A program made the position numbers and the translations under genes. This document shows positions 10,401 through 17,634 of a DNA stretch of 64,000 nucleotides, one piece after another. Numbering within the stretch: position 1 is the stretch's first letter; each line of letters begins with the position of its first letter. The stretch lies in contig NZ_JBIWEX010000015.1 in the NCBI RefSeq assembly GCF_044762745.1, forward strand, positions 47,061 to 111,060, in the 5' to 3' direction. Origin of the DNA: Psychrobacillus sp044762745 (lineage in GTDB: Bacteria > Bacillota > Bacilli > Bacillales_A > Planococcaceae). The notes under the pieces were generated by a model. The model was not told where the DNA came from. It did not search any database and saw nothing but the letters and a program-made list of their open reading frames with translations.

Positions 10401-10507
10401 CCTTGCTAACACTAATTGTCATCCCTTGTATATATGAATTGCTTTATTTTAGGAAGTCTAAGAAACAGCGGATGAATCAAGTTTCTGAGCAAGAGGTTTC
10501 TTCTTAA
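7475..10507 (+). CDS. swrC: RND-superfamily efflux transporter (SwrC/YerP-like, AcrB fold)
   Basis: 1010 residues, close to B. subtilis SwrC (~1065), an inner-membrane proton-driven exporter linked to surfactin self-resistance and swarming. Seen: TM1 at residues 10-30, porter domain PVTIITMGQGTDSKTME-like segment (residues 47-62), TM2-6 cluster (about 325-480) with the RND proton-relay region VAVAVGRLVDDSIVVIENI (two adjacent Asp), a second porter domain (520-840) and TM8-12 (845-985) with LIGIVVTNAIVLLDRV. Start has AGGAGG eight bases upstream. No membrane-fusion or outer-membrane partner is adjacent, as expected for a Gram-positive. Regulator not present nearby; a short palindrome CTACG(N8)CGTAG at about 7331-7349 in the leader could be an operator. 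Confidence 0.9.
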   Translation: MSTFTKWAFSNKAAITLLTVLILVIGVVSYFRLPMEFLPAADNPQVTIITMGQGTDSKTMESDVTTPIERAVTGLNGKTSVFSRTGDGYSKVDLVYESGYDMKQAKMDVQDALSNVNLPHNISKPIISQLNTSMIPIVNIAVTFNDGLTTENMDFARDELQTRYQDIKGVSSVEIYGLTDSVISVKIDDEKMAENQVSLQAVMGILNGQNTAVAVGEKNIDGKTSNIKVIGDLTSIEKLKGLTVAPDVTLGDIATIEETKDTNFVSHFNGKDSLDISITKDSQSNAVTISKEVAKVTKEINEKFKQQESTLYISSADLVENSVHTMIKEVLLGALFATIVIMLFLRNIRSTFITIVSIPLSLCFTLFLLSMSGVTLNILTLGGVAVAVGRLVDDSIVVIENIFRKMQTEKFSVKMVIDATKQVGVAITASTLTTVAVFLPMSLLNGGLQEFLLPFALTVTYSLLASLIVALTVVPLMSAGLLKNAKIPEHKAAVRFPKVVTWSLNHKWIVFTISILLFVGSIGAYLVIPKGAVDNSSADYVVATLSYPNDTPIDEVKKNTFDLETSILEMDEVQYVFAQVGSPAEAAQYGWVGSPTEASFSILLEDKKDTDIVVKEMEKKKDQYADAKFEVNTASFMMGGGSTNITIDVVGENITDLEKVATTIKEKVQNIDGVEEVTTNQDEKKTVYSLVVNPTKGNTEQVAQQLGVMLNKTPIGTINLDDKQKPVFLEPILDAKKPEDLENIQVMTGVGLVPVSDIATLQKDERSTSQFHKDGDAYLRVTASVDPTKLSEVSSAVSVEIFGDNENKRGIDIPENIEVLIGGASSQQSEDFTDLFLTMLVSIGIVFLIMVITFKSIKAPIAILCSLPLAAIGAILGILISRIPVDITALLGALMLIGIVVTNAIVLLDRVKQNEQKMIIRDALVEATATRMRPIFMTAIATICAMLPLLMKQAETGSLVSQSLAIVVIGGLAMATLLTLIVIPCIYELLYFRKSKKQRMNQVSEQEVSS

Positions 10508-10520
10508 TGTGAACATGGTA

Positions 10521-10559
10521 AAACGAGACCATAGCTTGAATGCAAAGGTCTCGTTTTTA
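10521..10559 (+). terminator. Terminator of the RND exporter gene
   Basis: AAACGAGACC and GGTCTCGTTT form the stem, followed by TTATTG; it begins 14 bases after the stop codon. Confidence 0.9.
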
Positions 10560-10668
10560 TTGTTCGTTCTTGTTAATTCGAAAAGTTTACCGTAATGATC
10601 TAGTATATTAATACTTCCGATAGTGTTCGGATTTAACCGTTAGAGCAAGTTTTGGATACTTTCCTTTA

Positions 10669-11238
10669 TTAAGTTAATGATTCATTAGTTGTATGGCCGG
10701 TCATTAGATCAATTAAATTCTTCAATATAATTCCTTTTCCTATATCATTGAAAACTACTCGTTGATAAGCTTCTCTATTATAGTAGCCTTCAATACCTTC
10801 AATTCCATATGCAATGGAATTGCCGTTTACTACCGTACGCTTACTATTATCATGTATCTTTTCTTCACTTAACACACCAATTTCCTTCAACTTTCTATTT
10901 ATTGCTGCTCCAGTTAATTTTTTTGAAACGTTTTCATCTATTACTAGATTTACCGCCCGTGCAAACTCATTTATGCCTATGAGCCCTTTTGGCAACTCCA
11001 CTCTCTGTATTTGCTCTGGGGTAACCACTACTATATTAGGGCGTTTCTTCTACTTGTTTTTCTCTGCTTCTTCTCAAGTTCACTATCTAAAAAATTTATC
11101 AGGACAAATAAATGTCTAATCACTTGAGGTTTGTTCAATAAATGGTCTGACATAATAAACGATCCATCTATCGGTTTAATGCCATTTACTTAGTTCCTCC
11201 CAAACGGTAAATGCATTAGCTAGGATTTCGTCTTTCAT
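10669..11238 (-). pseudogene. Unrecognised gene in three frames (two frameshifts)
   Basis: Three consecutive minus-strand pieces read as one protein of about 190 residues: MKDEILANAFTVWEEL (start 11238, good AGGAGG upstream), then VNGIKPIDGSFIMSDH...ELEKKQRKTSRRNA, then NIVVVTPEQIQRVELPKG through to 10669. Frame changes occur near 11190-11195 and 11038-11042. The last piece (119 residues alone) contains LTGAAINRKLKEIGVL, which resembles the wedge of phage antirepressor-type C-terminal domains, but similarity is weak and I do not assign a function. The intact last frame could still be read from a GTG, but the upstream pieces have matching composition and argue for a decayed gene. Confidence 0.55.
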
Positions 11239-11515
11239 CGCTCTAAATCCTCCAATTAAGATACAACAACCTCATTTGGAAGTAAATTGTCATAAATGTA
11301 CTTTTAACGCAACAACTCGATTCTCAACGCAAAAATCGAATCAAAATTGAATTTTAACCCCTTTTATCGTTCCAAAATAAAATTTCTGACACTCATCCTT
11401 GAAAAAACTAAAAAACCTCGCAGAGATTACTCTCCACAAGGCTTCCTGTAACCAACAAACAAAATTATCAGAATTGCGTTCAAACTTTTTTTCTGTCACA
11501 GGGCCATTTTCCACA
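11239..11515. other. Intergenic stretch before the zinc operon
   Basis: No supported gene. Contains a sequence at 11491-11503 (reverse complement CCCTGTGACAGAA) matching one arm of the dispersed palindromic repeat described at 17979 and 49676, so it may be a solo half-copy. Confidence 0.3.
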
Positions 11516-11544
11516 TTGACGTACGAAAATATAAGAAGTAAAAT
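11516..11544 (+). promoter_or_regulatory. Sigma-A promoter of the zinc-response operon
   Basis: TTGACG (11516-11521), a 17-base spacer and TAAAAT (11539-11544). The Zur box starts nine bases downstream of the -10 hexamer and would cover the transcription start, the usual arrangement for repression. Confidence 0.75.
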
Positions 11545-11552
11545 ATTAACCT

Positions 11553-11573
11553 AAAGTGTAGTTATTACGATTT
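11553..11573. promoter_or_regulatory. Zur box (zinc-uptake regulator operator)
   Basis: Fits the Bacillus 10-1-10 Zur palindrome: the right half ATTACGATTT is perfect, the left half AAAGTGTAGT matches 7 of 10 positions of AAATCGTAAT. Lies over the predicted start site of the COG0523 gene. Zn-loaded Zur would repress; derepression is expected in zinc limitation. Confidence 0.82.
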
Positions 11574-11647
11574 GCGAGTTAGCATACAATTAATGAGCAT
11601 CGATTTGGTTATTCGTTTAAATAATTGCAGCAGATAGGAGAGGTATA

Positions 11648-12622
11648 ATGAATATCAATTCGAAAATTCCAGTATATATTTTGAGTGGATTTCTTGGAAG
11701 TGGCAAGACTACAGTCTTAATAAAAATGCTAGAGCACTGTAAGGAGAAAGGACAAAATCCAGGAATTATACTTAATGAATTAGGACAAGAAAACGTAGAA
11801 GGCCATTTATTTGAAGATAGAAAAGTTGTAGAACTCCTAGATGGTTGTATTTGTTGTACCATTCAAGATGATCTGAAAGAGACAATGAACAATTTAGTTG
11901 CAGAGATGGATAACAATCCTTTAGAAGTTTTATTTATTGAAGGGACTGGAGTGGCAAACCCGCTTGAAATACAAGAGATATTATTAAGCGTTCCCTATGT
12001 GGACCAATTTGAAATTATGTCAATCATTTCGGTGCTTGATGCTAGCCATTTCAGAGAGTATCAAAGTATTTTCGCAAGCTCTAGTGAAGTGCGTAAGCTA
12101 ATAAAGGAACAAATTACCTGCGGCAGCCTCTTATTGTTAAACAAGACGGACCTTATTGGACCAGAGGAGCTTGAAAAAGTTATACGTAAAATTATACAAA
12201 TAGGTGGAGACGAAACGAATATTATCCAATGTAAATTTGGCCAAATAGATAACGATATATTGTTTGAAAAACGTTTTCAATCCTTTGTTTTGAACCCGCA
12301 AAATACCGATATTGTCCATGAGCATGGACATCATCACTCTTTTATTCAAGCGATTAAATTAGAAGATATTCCATCCTTTCCGATAAAATCATTTGAAAAA
12401 TGGTTTAAAAGACTTCCAAGTAACGTCTTAAGAGGAAAAGGGTACATCGAAATTGAACATACAAATGAACTTTTAAGCTTTCAATATGCTTCTAACAAAG
12501 TGACATTTACTAAACTACCTACTACCGTCCATAAAAAACCAATCATTATTTTAATCGGGACTGACTTAAACAATGAAGCAATAAATGAACATTGTAAACA
12601 CTTATTAGAAGGAATTCTATAA
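11648..12622 (+). CDS. COG0523 (CobW/YciC-like) GTPase metallochaperone
   Basis: 324 residues of the G3E P-loop GTPases that deliver or insert metals, here almost certainly zinc. Seen: Walker A GFLGSGKTT (about 14-22), the metal-binding C-x-C-C motif in GCICCTI (about 75-81), IEGTGVANPLEI (switch/Walker B), LNKTDL (NKxD guanine specificity) and a His cluster VHEHGHHHSF before the C-terminal CobW domain. Preceded by an AGGAG site. First gene of a three-gene operon with the permease (32-bp gap) and DUF1980 protein. In B. subtilis the homolog YciC is Zur-repressed and sustains zinc uptake; the operator here supports the same. Confidence 0.9.
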   Translation: MNINSKIPVYILSGFLGSGKTTVLIKMLEHCKEKGQNPGIILNELGQENVEGHLFEDRKVVELLDGCICCTIQDDLKETMNNLVAEMDNNPLEVLFIEGTGVANPLEIQEILLSVPYVDQFEIMSIISVLDASHFREYQSIFASSSEVRKLIKEQITCGSLLLLNKTDLIGPEELEKVIRKIIQIGGDETNIIQCKFGQIDNDILFEKRFQSFVLNPQNTDIVHEHGHHHSFIQAIKLEDIPSFPIKSFEKWFKRLPSNVLRGKGYIEIEHTNELLSFQYASNKVTFTKLPTTVHKKPIIILIGTDLNNEAINEHCKHLLEGIL

Positions 12623-12654
12623 AAGAATATTTTGCTAGGGTAGGTGGATAATCC

Positions 12655-13662
12655 ATGCGAACGAACAGGATCTCATTGTGGAAGGAAACTTTTATCTTCC
12701 TGATTTTTGGTGTAATCATCTTTTCATTTATGGCTGCTGAATATATTGAAATACCTTTTGAAATCTCTAAGACTTGGTTAAATGCTGGCACTATATCCTT
12801 GAGCATTGTTTTAGAGGCATTGCCCTTTGTTTTTTTAGGTGTATTTGCTTCTGCCTTCATCCAAACTTTTGTATCAGAAAACACTGTTCAAAAATGGATT
12901 CCGAAGAATTCCCTTATTGCAATTGTACCAGTAGCATTATTAAGTGCGCTTTTTCCTGTCTGTGAATGTGCTATCATTCCTGTAGTGAGAAGACTGATCA
13001 AAAAAGGAATGCCTCTGCATTTGGGAATTATTCTTATAATTGGGGCTCCTATATTAAATCCGATCGTTTTCGCTTCTACCTACTATGCATTCCAATCAAC
13101 ACCCGGTATTGCCTATGCTAGAATGATTTTAGCATTTATATTGGCGATTATAATAGGCATTGCGGTGTTTATCTGCTATCGAAATACGAATCAGTTGAAG
13201 TGGACCACAACAGAGTTTTTAGATAGGCATGTGAAAATTGGGGAAACAAAAAGCAGTTCCAAGTTAAAACTTTTATTGTTTAATGCGACCGATGAGTTTT
13301 TTGACATGGGAAAATACTTAATTTTCGGGACAATCTTGGCTAGTTTATTTCAAACCTTTTTTAATCGAGAGATATTAGTTAGTATTGCTTCAAGCGACAT
13401 TGTATCCCCACTTGTAATGATGGGTCTTGGCTTTATATTGTCTTTATGCTCAGAAGCAGATGCATTTGTAGCGTCTTCATTTGCTCATACATTTTCTACT
13501 AGCTCCCTACTAGCATTTTTATTATTTGGGCCTATGCTAGACTTAAAAAGTTGCTTGATGCTCCTTGCCTATTTTAAATTTAAATTTGTCATTGGCTATA
13601 TGGTGATTGTGACAATATCCGTTTATGCAGTTATTTTGATCTTTCAACATTTTATATTGTGA
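12655..13662 (+). CDS. DUF318-type permease (YcgR-like)
   Basis: 335-residue polytopic membrane protein of the COG0701 predicted permease family. Seen: about eight hydrophobic segments, the conserved PVCECAIIPVVRRLIKKGMP signature with adjacent Cys residues (about 102-121), IGAPILNPIVFASTYYAF, and LSLCSEADAFVASSF, where Cys and acidic residues lie in a membrane segment. Follows the COG0523 gene and is directly followed, with nine bases between, by its usual DUF1980 partner. Members are commonly found in metal-response operons; with a Zur box in front, handling of zinc or a zinc-bound compound is my inference. Cytoplasmic membrane. Confidence 0.85.
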   Translation: MRTNRISLWKETFIFLIFGVIIFSFMAAEYIEIPFEISKTWLNAGTISLSIVLEALPFVFLGVFASAFIQTFVSENTVQKWIPKNSLIAIVPVALLSALFPVCECAIIPVVRRLIKKGMPLHLGIILIIGAPILNPIVFASTYYAFQSTPGIAYARMILAFILAIIIGIAVFICYRNTNQLKWTTTEFLDRHVKIGETKSSSKLKLLLFNATDEFFDMGKYLIFGTILASLFQTFFNREILVSIASSDIVSPLVMMGLGFILSLCSEADAFVASSFAHTFSTSSLLAFLLFGPMLDLKSCLMLLAYFKFKFVIGYMVIVTISVYAVILIFQHFIL

Positions 13663-13671
13663 GGTGGGATT

Positions 13672-14613
13672 ATGCGAAAAGAACCCGATTATAGGTTTCA
13701 TATTTTTTTGAGAGGCGTTATTTTGATTGGTTTTTTCTTGCTCCTCTTCAAATTACTAATCTCTGGTGATATTCAAAACTTAATTGCTCCTAAAATGATA
13801 CCTTTTTCTTATTTATCTGTGTTGATATTACTAGTTTTAGGCGTTATGCAAATATGGCGTAGCAGTTCTAAAAATCGTACGGATTTATTTTGCAATTGCG
13901 GTTTTAACCATAACAACATGGGATCTTCTCTTGGAAATTTTTTTATATATGCATTATTTCTATTGCCCATACTTATTGGTTTTTGGTTTCCAGATACTAT
14001 TTTAGACAGTTCAATTGCGGCAAAAAGGGGTATCAACTATGGATTCGACTTGTCTACACAAAACACCGTTTTTTCTGATGACCCATATCTTAGTGCTGAT
14101 ATTACGTATAATAATGATGGTTTAGATGGAGATAACGGAGTTGTACTAGATCCTCTACTCGGAAATAATTTATATGATGGCTTTGATGAAAGTGTGGAAT
14201 ATAAAAATAGAGAAGAGTTAAAGAATGAGCTTTTAAATAGTTCAAAAATTGTCGTAAAGGATGAGTATTACTTAGACTCTTTAGATATAATCGTTAATAG
14301 TATTGACTCTTTCGTTGGAAAAGAGATAGAACTAATAGGCTTTGTTTTTAAAGAACCAGATTTACAAGCTGATCAATTTGTTGTTGCAAGATTTGCTGTC
14401 TCTTGTTGTATTGCAGACTCTACTGTTTTTGGTATTATTGCCTCCACGGATATGTCCCATCCTGTTGTAACGGATGAGTGGATACGAACAACTGGTATTA
14501 TATCTAAAACAACCGTAGATGACTGGGAGTTGCCAATGATCCAAGTGACAAAAATTGAGCGAATAGATCAACCGGAAGATCCATACGTGTATGAAATCTA
14601 TATGCCTTACTAA
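13672..14613 (+). CDS. DUF1980 / TIGR03943-family protein (YcgQ-like), partner of the permease
   Basis: 313 residues. Seen: two or three N-terminal transmembrane helices (about 10-30, 38-58, 82-102) with FCNCGFNHNN between them, a variable acidic linker rich in Asp/Asn (about 130-180) and a C-terminal globular OB-like domain ending FAVSCCIADSTVFGIIAS, the conserved Cys-Cys of the family. AGGTGGG sits five bases before ATG. The pair permease plus DUF1980 is a recurrent two-gene unit whose biochemical role is unproven. Last gene of the zinc operon; the terminator follows. Confidence 0.85.
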   Translation: MRKEPDYRFHIFLRGVILIGFFLLLFKLLISGDIQNLIAPKMIPFSYLSVLILLVLGVMQIWRSSSKNRTDLFCNCGFNHNNMGSSLGNFFIYALFLLPILIGFWFPDTILDSSIAAKRGINYGFDLSTQNTVFSDDPYLSADITYNNDGLDGDNGVVLDPLLGNNLYDGFDESVEYKNREELKNELLNSSKIVVKDEYYLDSLDIIVNSIDSFVGKEIELIGFVFKEPDLQADQFVVARFAVSCCIADSTVFGIIASTDMSHPVVTDEWIRTTGIISKTTVDDWELPMIQVTKIERIDQPEDPYVYEIYMPY

Positions 14614-14643
14614 CGTATATGGCATCTAATAAAAGATTAATAC

Positions 14644-14677
14644 AAAAAAGCATGAGCAAATTGCATCATGCTTTTTT
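14644..14677 (+). terminator. Terminator of the zinc operon
   Basis: AAAAAGCATGA pairs with TCATGCTTTTTT around a ten-base loop, 30 bases past the DUF1980 stop. Confidence 0.9.
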
Positions 14678-14694
14678 AAAACGTTCAAATAGAC

Positions 14695-14934
14695 TCATCT
14701 CTCACTATTTCGCTGACTATAAGCAAAAACAACCATCCCTAACCCCAAGATTGCACAAACCATATACATAGACAAATCCACTACCTGTCCCAAGCCAATG
14801 AACACGTTACGATTGGAATGAGGTAACACAAATGATAAATAAGTCGTTAATTTCGGGTATACAATAGCTTAGGCTATCCCTATTAAAATCGCTCCTGTAT
14901 ATAAGAACAATGCCCAGCTTCTCGTTTTCTTCAT
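14695..14934 (-). pseudogene. Small two-helix membrane protein gene with one in-frame stop
   Basis: 80-codon frame MKKTRSWALFLYTGAILIG...AYSQRNSER with a TAA at codon 22 and no other defect. Two hydrophobic segments (about 8-27 and 55-72). The stop interrupts the first helix. A Zur-like palindrome lies about 60 bases upstream of the start, so this was probably a member of the local zinc regulon. Not recognised as a named family. A real nonsense mutation or a sequencing error cannot be separated from sequence alone. Confidence 0.6.
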
Positions 14935-14991
14935 GCTACTTCAGCTGAAATATTGGAGTTAAATAGCTTCATTTCTCTTTTCATTCTTATT

Positions 14992-15012
14992 AAAAGGTAA
15001 TCATTACCCTTT
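14992..15012. promoter_or_regulatory. Zur-like palindrome (weaker)
   Basis: AAAAGGTAAT-C-ATTACCCTTT. The central GTAATNATTAC matches the Zur core exactly; the flanking C/G pair positions are swapped. Lies upstream of the small minus-strand membrane gene at 14934. Could be a lower-affinity Zur site or the operator of a related Fur-family regulator. Confidence 0.5.
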
Positions 15013-15055
15013 AAAATATAGAAAATCCCTTTTAGAACTTATCGACTTCAAAGAA

Positions 15056-15406
15056 TTAGTTCTTAAATAAAAAAACACGTTTGCCTTCTACTTGAGGAAA
15101 ATGATTTGTGTAGTCTATCCACTCTACTTTTTGGCATCGAACTTCTATTTTTTCATGCAGCTCCGCCTCTATTTCTTCCATCCATCGCACAACATTATCG
15201 TAAGGCAAGTTAAAGCGAGAGACTGCCAAGTCAAATGGTGAGTGTTTGAGTAAAAGTTGGCAAAATTCATCTACATTCTCTGCTTTTTCCGCCAAACTAT
15301 CTTCTGTATTTACAATAAATCGATAAAATTCTCTTTTGTGATCCGGAAGCTTTGCTACCTCACTTCGAAACAAAAACTCCACAAGCCGTTCATTCAAATT
15401 ACTCAC
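15056..15406 (-). CDS. Hypothetical protein, alpha-helical, in the zinc island
   Basis: 116 residues, no signal peptide, no membrane segment, mainly charged amphipathic helices (NERLVEFLFRSEVAKL, LAEKAENVDEFCQLLL) with a C-terminal part rich in Glu and aromatic residues. Not recognised. The start is uncertain: the GTG at 15406 overlaps a GAGG site, and a TTG nine bases inward (MNERLVEF) has better spacing from AGGTGA. It lies 87 bases downstream of rpsN on the same strand and may be cotranscribed with the L33-S14 pair. Confidence 0.6.
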   Translation of the reverse strand: MSNLNERLVEFLFRSEVAKLPDHKREFYRFIVNTEDSLAEKAENVDEFCQLLLKHSPFDLAVSRFNLPYDNVVRWMEEIEAELHEKIEVRCQKVEWIDYTNHFPQVEGKRVFLFKN

Positions 15407-15492
15407 CTCACGTGTAGAAATGAAAGAAACTCATGTCTTTCTCCAAGTGCTATAGACGAGAACTAAAGCGCTTATTTTAAATCTGATCCATA

Positions 15493-15762
15493 TTACCAAC
15501 TCGATTTTTTTACGCCGGGTAATTGTCCTTTATGTGCCAATTCTCTAAAAGCAATTCTGGACATATTGAATTTGCGCATATAGCCTCTTGGTCTTCCAGT
15601 CACTTCACAACGATTTTTCAATCGAGTTGGCGACGAGTTTTTGGGAAGCTTGGCGAGCGCTGCATAATCTCCATTTTCTTTTAGTTCCTTACGGAGTTCT
15701 GCATAGCGAATGACCAGTTCTCGCTGTTTTGTGTCTTTGACCACTTTCGATTTTTTTGCCAT
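15493..15762 (-). CDS. rpsN: 30S ribosomal protein S14, zinc-independent paralog
   Basis: 89 residues, the length of the C-minus S14 type (B. subtilis YhzA/RpsN2); the zinc-binding type is ~61 residues with a CxxC pair. Seen: start MAKKSKVVKDTKQRELV, LPKNSSPTRLKNRC, TGRPRGYMRKFNMSRIAFREL and C-terminal KKSSW; only a single Cys is present, so no zinc ribbon. In zinc starvation this form replaces the zinc-containing S14 and lets ribosome assembly continue. Cotranscribed with the L33 gene 27 bases upstream, behind the Zur box at 16030. Confidence 0.95.
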   Translation of the reverse strand: MAKKSKVVKDTKQRELVIRYAELRKELKENGDYAALAKLPKNSSPTRLKNRCEVTGRPRGYMRKFNMSRIAFRELAHKGQLPGVKKSSW

Positions 15763-15789
15763 TGTAATACCTCCTGTAATGCCTATTTC

Positions 15790-15939
15790 TTATTTTGCTT
15801 CTCTATGAAGAGTTAATTTGCGTAGACGCGGGCAATATTTCTTTAGTTCAATACGTTCCGGATTGGTACGTTTGTTCTTCGTTGTAATATAATTGCGATC
15901 GCCCGTCTCCGTACAAGCCAATGTAATATTTACTCTCAT
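15790..15939 (-). CDS. rpmG: 50S ribosomal protein L33, zinc-free paralog
   Basis: 49 residues: MRVNITLACTETGDRNYITT, KNKRTNPERIELKKYCPRLRK, LTLHREAK. The two CxxC pairs of zinc-binding L33 are reduced to single Cys residues, which marks the C-minus form. AAGGAGGAG lies eight bases before the ATG. First gene after the Zur box; zinc-sparing replacement of the normal L33 is the expected role. Confidence 0.95.
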   Translation of the reverse strand: MRVNITLACTETGDRNYITTKNKRTNPERIELKKYCPRLRKLTLHREAK

Positions 15940-16029
15940 GATTTCTGCTCCTCCTTGTAGTTTTTTTCACAAGCCTCTACAATGTATCAGCTATAAATCC
16001 TTAGCTGACATTAAAAACGCCACTATCGT

Positions 16030-16050
16030 AAATAGTAATTATTACGATTT
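16030..16050. promoter_or_regulatory. Zur box controlling rpmG-rpsN
   Basis: AAATAGTAAT-T-ATTACGATTT: the right half is perfect and the left half matches 9 of 10 consensus positions. It lies about 90 bases upstream of the L33 start, next to a minus-strand TATAAA that could be the -10 element, so Zur would occlude the start site. Confidence 0.9.
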
Positions 16051-16198
16051 ATAGGATATATGAATTAAATCATAACATCATAAAAAAGTAAAGAAAATTT
16101 AATTACCTAGTACATATTACATTTCAAATAGCCCACTACCATTCTTTGGCCTCTACATAATGTATGCATGAGTATCAAAAATTGTAGGAGGTACGAAA

Positions 16199-16672
16199 AT
16201 GGCATATGGAAATGACAACCTTCCGGAAAAGAAAAGTGATCAGTTCATCGAAACATCTGACTTTGGTTTTAAACCACTATGGAACTTGGTGCATCAAATG
16301 GATTCTTTTTTCAATCAATTCTTTAATCACTTGGACTCTAACCTGCTCCCTAATTCCTTGCAAGTGGACACATATGAAACCGAATCAGATGTGATTGTTG
16401 AAGTGGCATTACCAGGTTGCAATCGTAACCAGATTCAATTGGAGATTATCGGCAACCGGTTAAGAATTGGGATTGAGGACTCCATTCAAGAGGAAATTAA
16501 ATATGAAACACATACTGGGAGAAAACAATTTTATTCACGACGAGAGCAAATTGTCTCCCTTCCGTATACAATTCCTGAAAAAGACACTTTAGTCACTTTT
16601 CAACATGAAGTATTACGAATCTCATTTCCAAGGGGAGATGGGGAGCGGAGATATTTGGAGATCAGTGAATAG
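16199..16672 (+). CDS. Hsp20 / alpha-crystallin family small heat-shock or spore-coat-like protein
   Basis: 157 residues. Seen: N-terminal arm with aromatic pattern NLVHQMDSFFNQFFNHL (about 29-45), alpha-crystallin domain from about 57 (VDTYETESDVIVEVALPGC, then IQLEIIGNRLRI, ending EVLRISFPRGDGERRYLEI). GTAGGAGG eight bases before ATG. Holdase chaperones of this family form oligomers; in Bacillus, CotM and CotP are coat-associated members, and the short C-terminal tail without an I-x-I motif leaves both options open. Monocistronic with a terminator. Confidence 0.88.
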   Translation: MAYGNDNLPEKKSDQFIETSDFGFKPLWNLVHQMDSFFNQFFNHLDSNLLPNSLQVDTYETESDVIVEVALPGCNRNQIQLEIIGNRLRIGIEDSIQEEIKYETHTGRKQFYSRREQIVSLPYTIPEKDTLVTFQHEVLRISFPRGDGERRYLEISE

Positions 16673-16748
16673 GAAAAAGCCTACAACGGCAACGGCTTCA
16701 CACAGAGGTTACCATATAGTCCACTGAAAAAGTCCAATCTTTAAAATT

Positions 16749-16798
16749 AAGCGTTCAATATCTCGATTGAATCGAGATACTGAACGCTTTTTAATTTT
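16749..16798 (+). terminator. Terminator of the Hsp20 gene
   Basis: Long stem AAGCGTTCAaTATCTCGATT / GAATCGAGATAcTGAACGCTT followed by TTTTAATTTT. Confidence 0.92.
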
Positions 16799-16941
16799 GT
16801 AGTTTATAACAGAACTTTCCGCACGCAGCGTTCGTTTAAGATCAACACAATAGTTGATTAGATATGTATAAAAAAATTAAGTTACATATCGTATTTTTCT
16901 CGCTTTTTTGTTACATACTAAAAGTAATAGGAGTGAGAAGG

Positions 16942-17172
16942 ATGAAAAAAGATAAGTTTTTAAATATGGAAACAGCTGAAGCAAACATTGAGTTGAATGA
17001 AATAATGAATGAGGACAATAAATTTACTTTCAAAAAAGGGGCTAGCTCTGCAACTGAGGCGAATATTGCAATCCAAGAAGAGTTCTATGCTAAAAATAAC
17101 CAGGAGGAAGTACTGCCAACATACATCAACAATGACACCCCAGCAATTAAAATCTCTGGTAAAGATAAATAG
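16942..17172 (+). CDS. Hypothetical small acidic protein
   Basis: 76 residues starting MKKDKFLNMETAEANIEL; the ATG at 16942 is chosen because TAGGAGTG is eight bases upstream, and the longer frame from 16864 lacks a site. No signal peptide or membrane segment. Two similar short stretches, METAEANIELNE (about 8-19) and ATEANIAIQEE (about 36-46), suggest an internal repeat around the string EANI. Not recognised. Confidence 0.6.
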   Translation: MKKDKFLNMETAEANIELNEIMNEDNKFTFKKGASSATEANIAIQEEFYAKNNQEEVLPTYINNDTPAIKISGKDK

Positions 17173-17384
17173 CCAATTATCAGCAATATTTTGAAAATGC
17201 GAGTTCAAACCATTATCAGCTTTTTGAGATATCGGGCAATGAAGACTGGTATAAGTCCGAGCTTGCATCAAAGGAGCAGGTTGGCAAGTACAGGAATTTA
17301 TGCAAAATATCCTGCCTTCCAGATGACCAATTTGAGAAAATACTTAAAAGCGTACAATTATATAAAAAGTCGCCCAACCTCTGA
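17172..17384 (+). pseudogene. Remnant of an unrecognised gene
   Basis: An open frame without a start begins immediately after the stop of the previous gene and reads ANYQQYFENASSNHYQLFEI, then SGNEDWYKSELASKEQVGKY, then RNLCKISCLPDDQFEKILKS to a TGA at 17382. Composition is protein-like (Trp, Cys, Tyr), so this is likely the 3' part of a lost gene. It ends inside a terminator-like hairpin. Confidence 0.4.
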
Positions 17385-17411
17385 TTTCACAGAATGTGGA
17401 GCAACTTTTTT
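17365..17411 (+). terminator. Terminator-like hairpin with a repeated arm
   Basis: AAAAAGTCGC ... GCAACTTTTTT encloses a ~26-base loop. The left arm plus CAACCTCTGATTTC recurs almost exactly at 51953-51976. Confidence 0.45.
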
Positions 17412-17424
17412 ATGCCCCAAAAAA

Positions 17425-17634
17425 TTAACGTGAGGGTCTAGGTTCTAAACAATTAGCACATTTTTTCTGATTGCTATCTTTAAATTTTGTTAACGTTTTT
17501 TCAAAAAGATTTCCGCAAGAACATTTAAACTGAAGTTTTTGCGAGTACCCTGCATATTCTTTTGAAAGCAATGTACATTCTGAATTCTTACTAACGTAAT
17601 CTCTTATTTGATCTATATTCCATTTTTTATTCAT
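17425..17634 (-). CDS. Small zinc-ribbon protein, possibly truncated endonuclease N-terminus
   Basis: 69 residues. Seen: helix WNIDQIRDYVSKN, LLSKEYAGYSQKLQFKCSCG and KKCANC, giving a C-x-C ... C-x2-C zinc-ribbon pattern. This arrangement is typical of the N-terminal repeat unit in phage/mobile proteins that continue into an endonuclease-like domain; here the frame ends at EPRPSR after one unit, so it may be a truncation. AGGTGTCG before the ATG is a reasonable ribosome binding site. Function unknown. Confidence 0.5.
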   Translation of the reverse strand: MNKKWNIDQIRDYVSKNSECTLLSKEYAGYSQKLQFKCSCGNLFEKTLTKFKDSNQKKCANCLEPRPSR

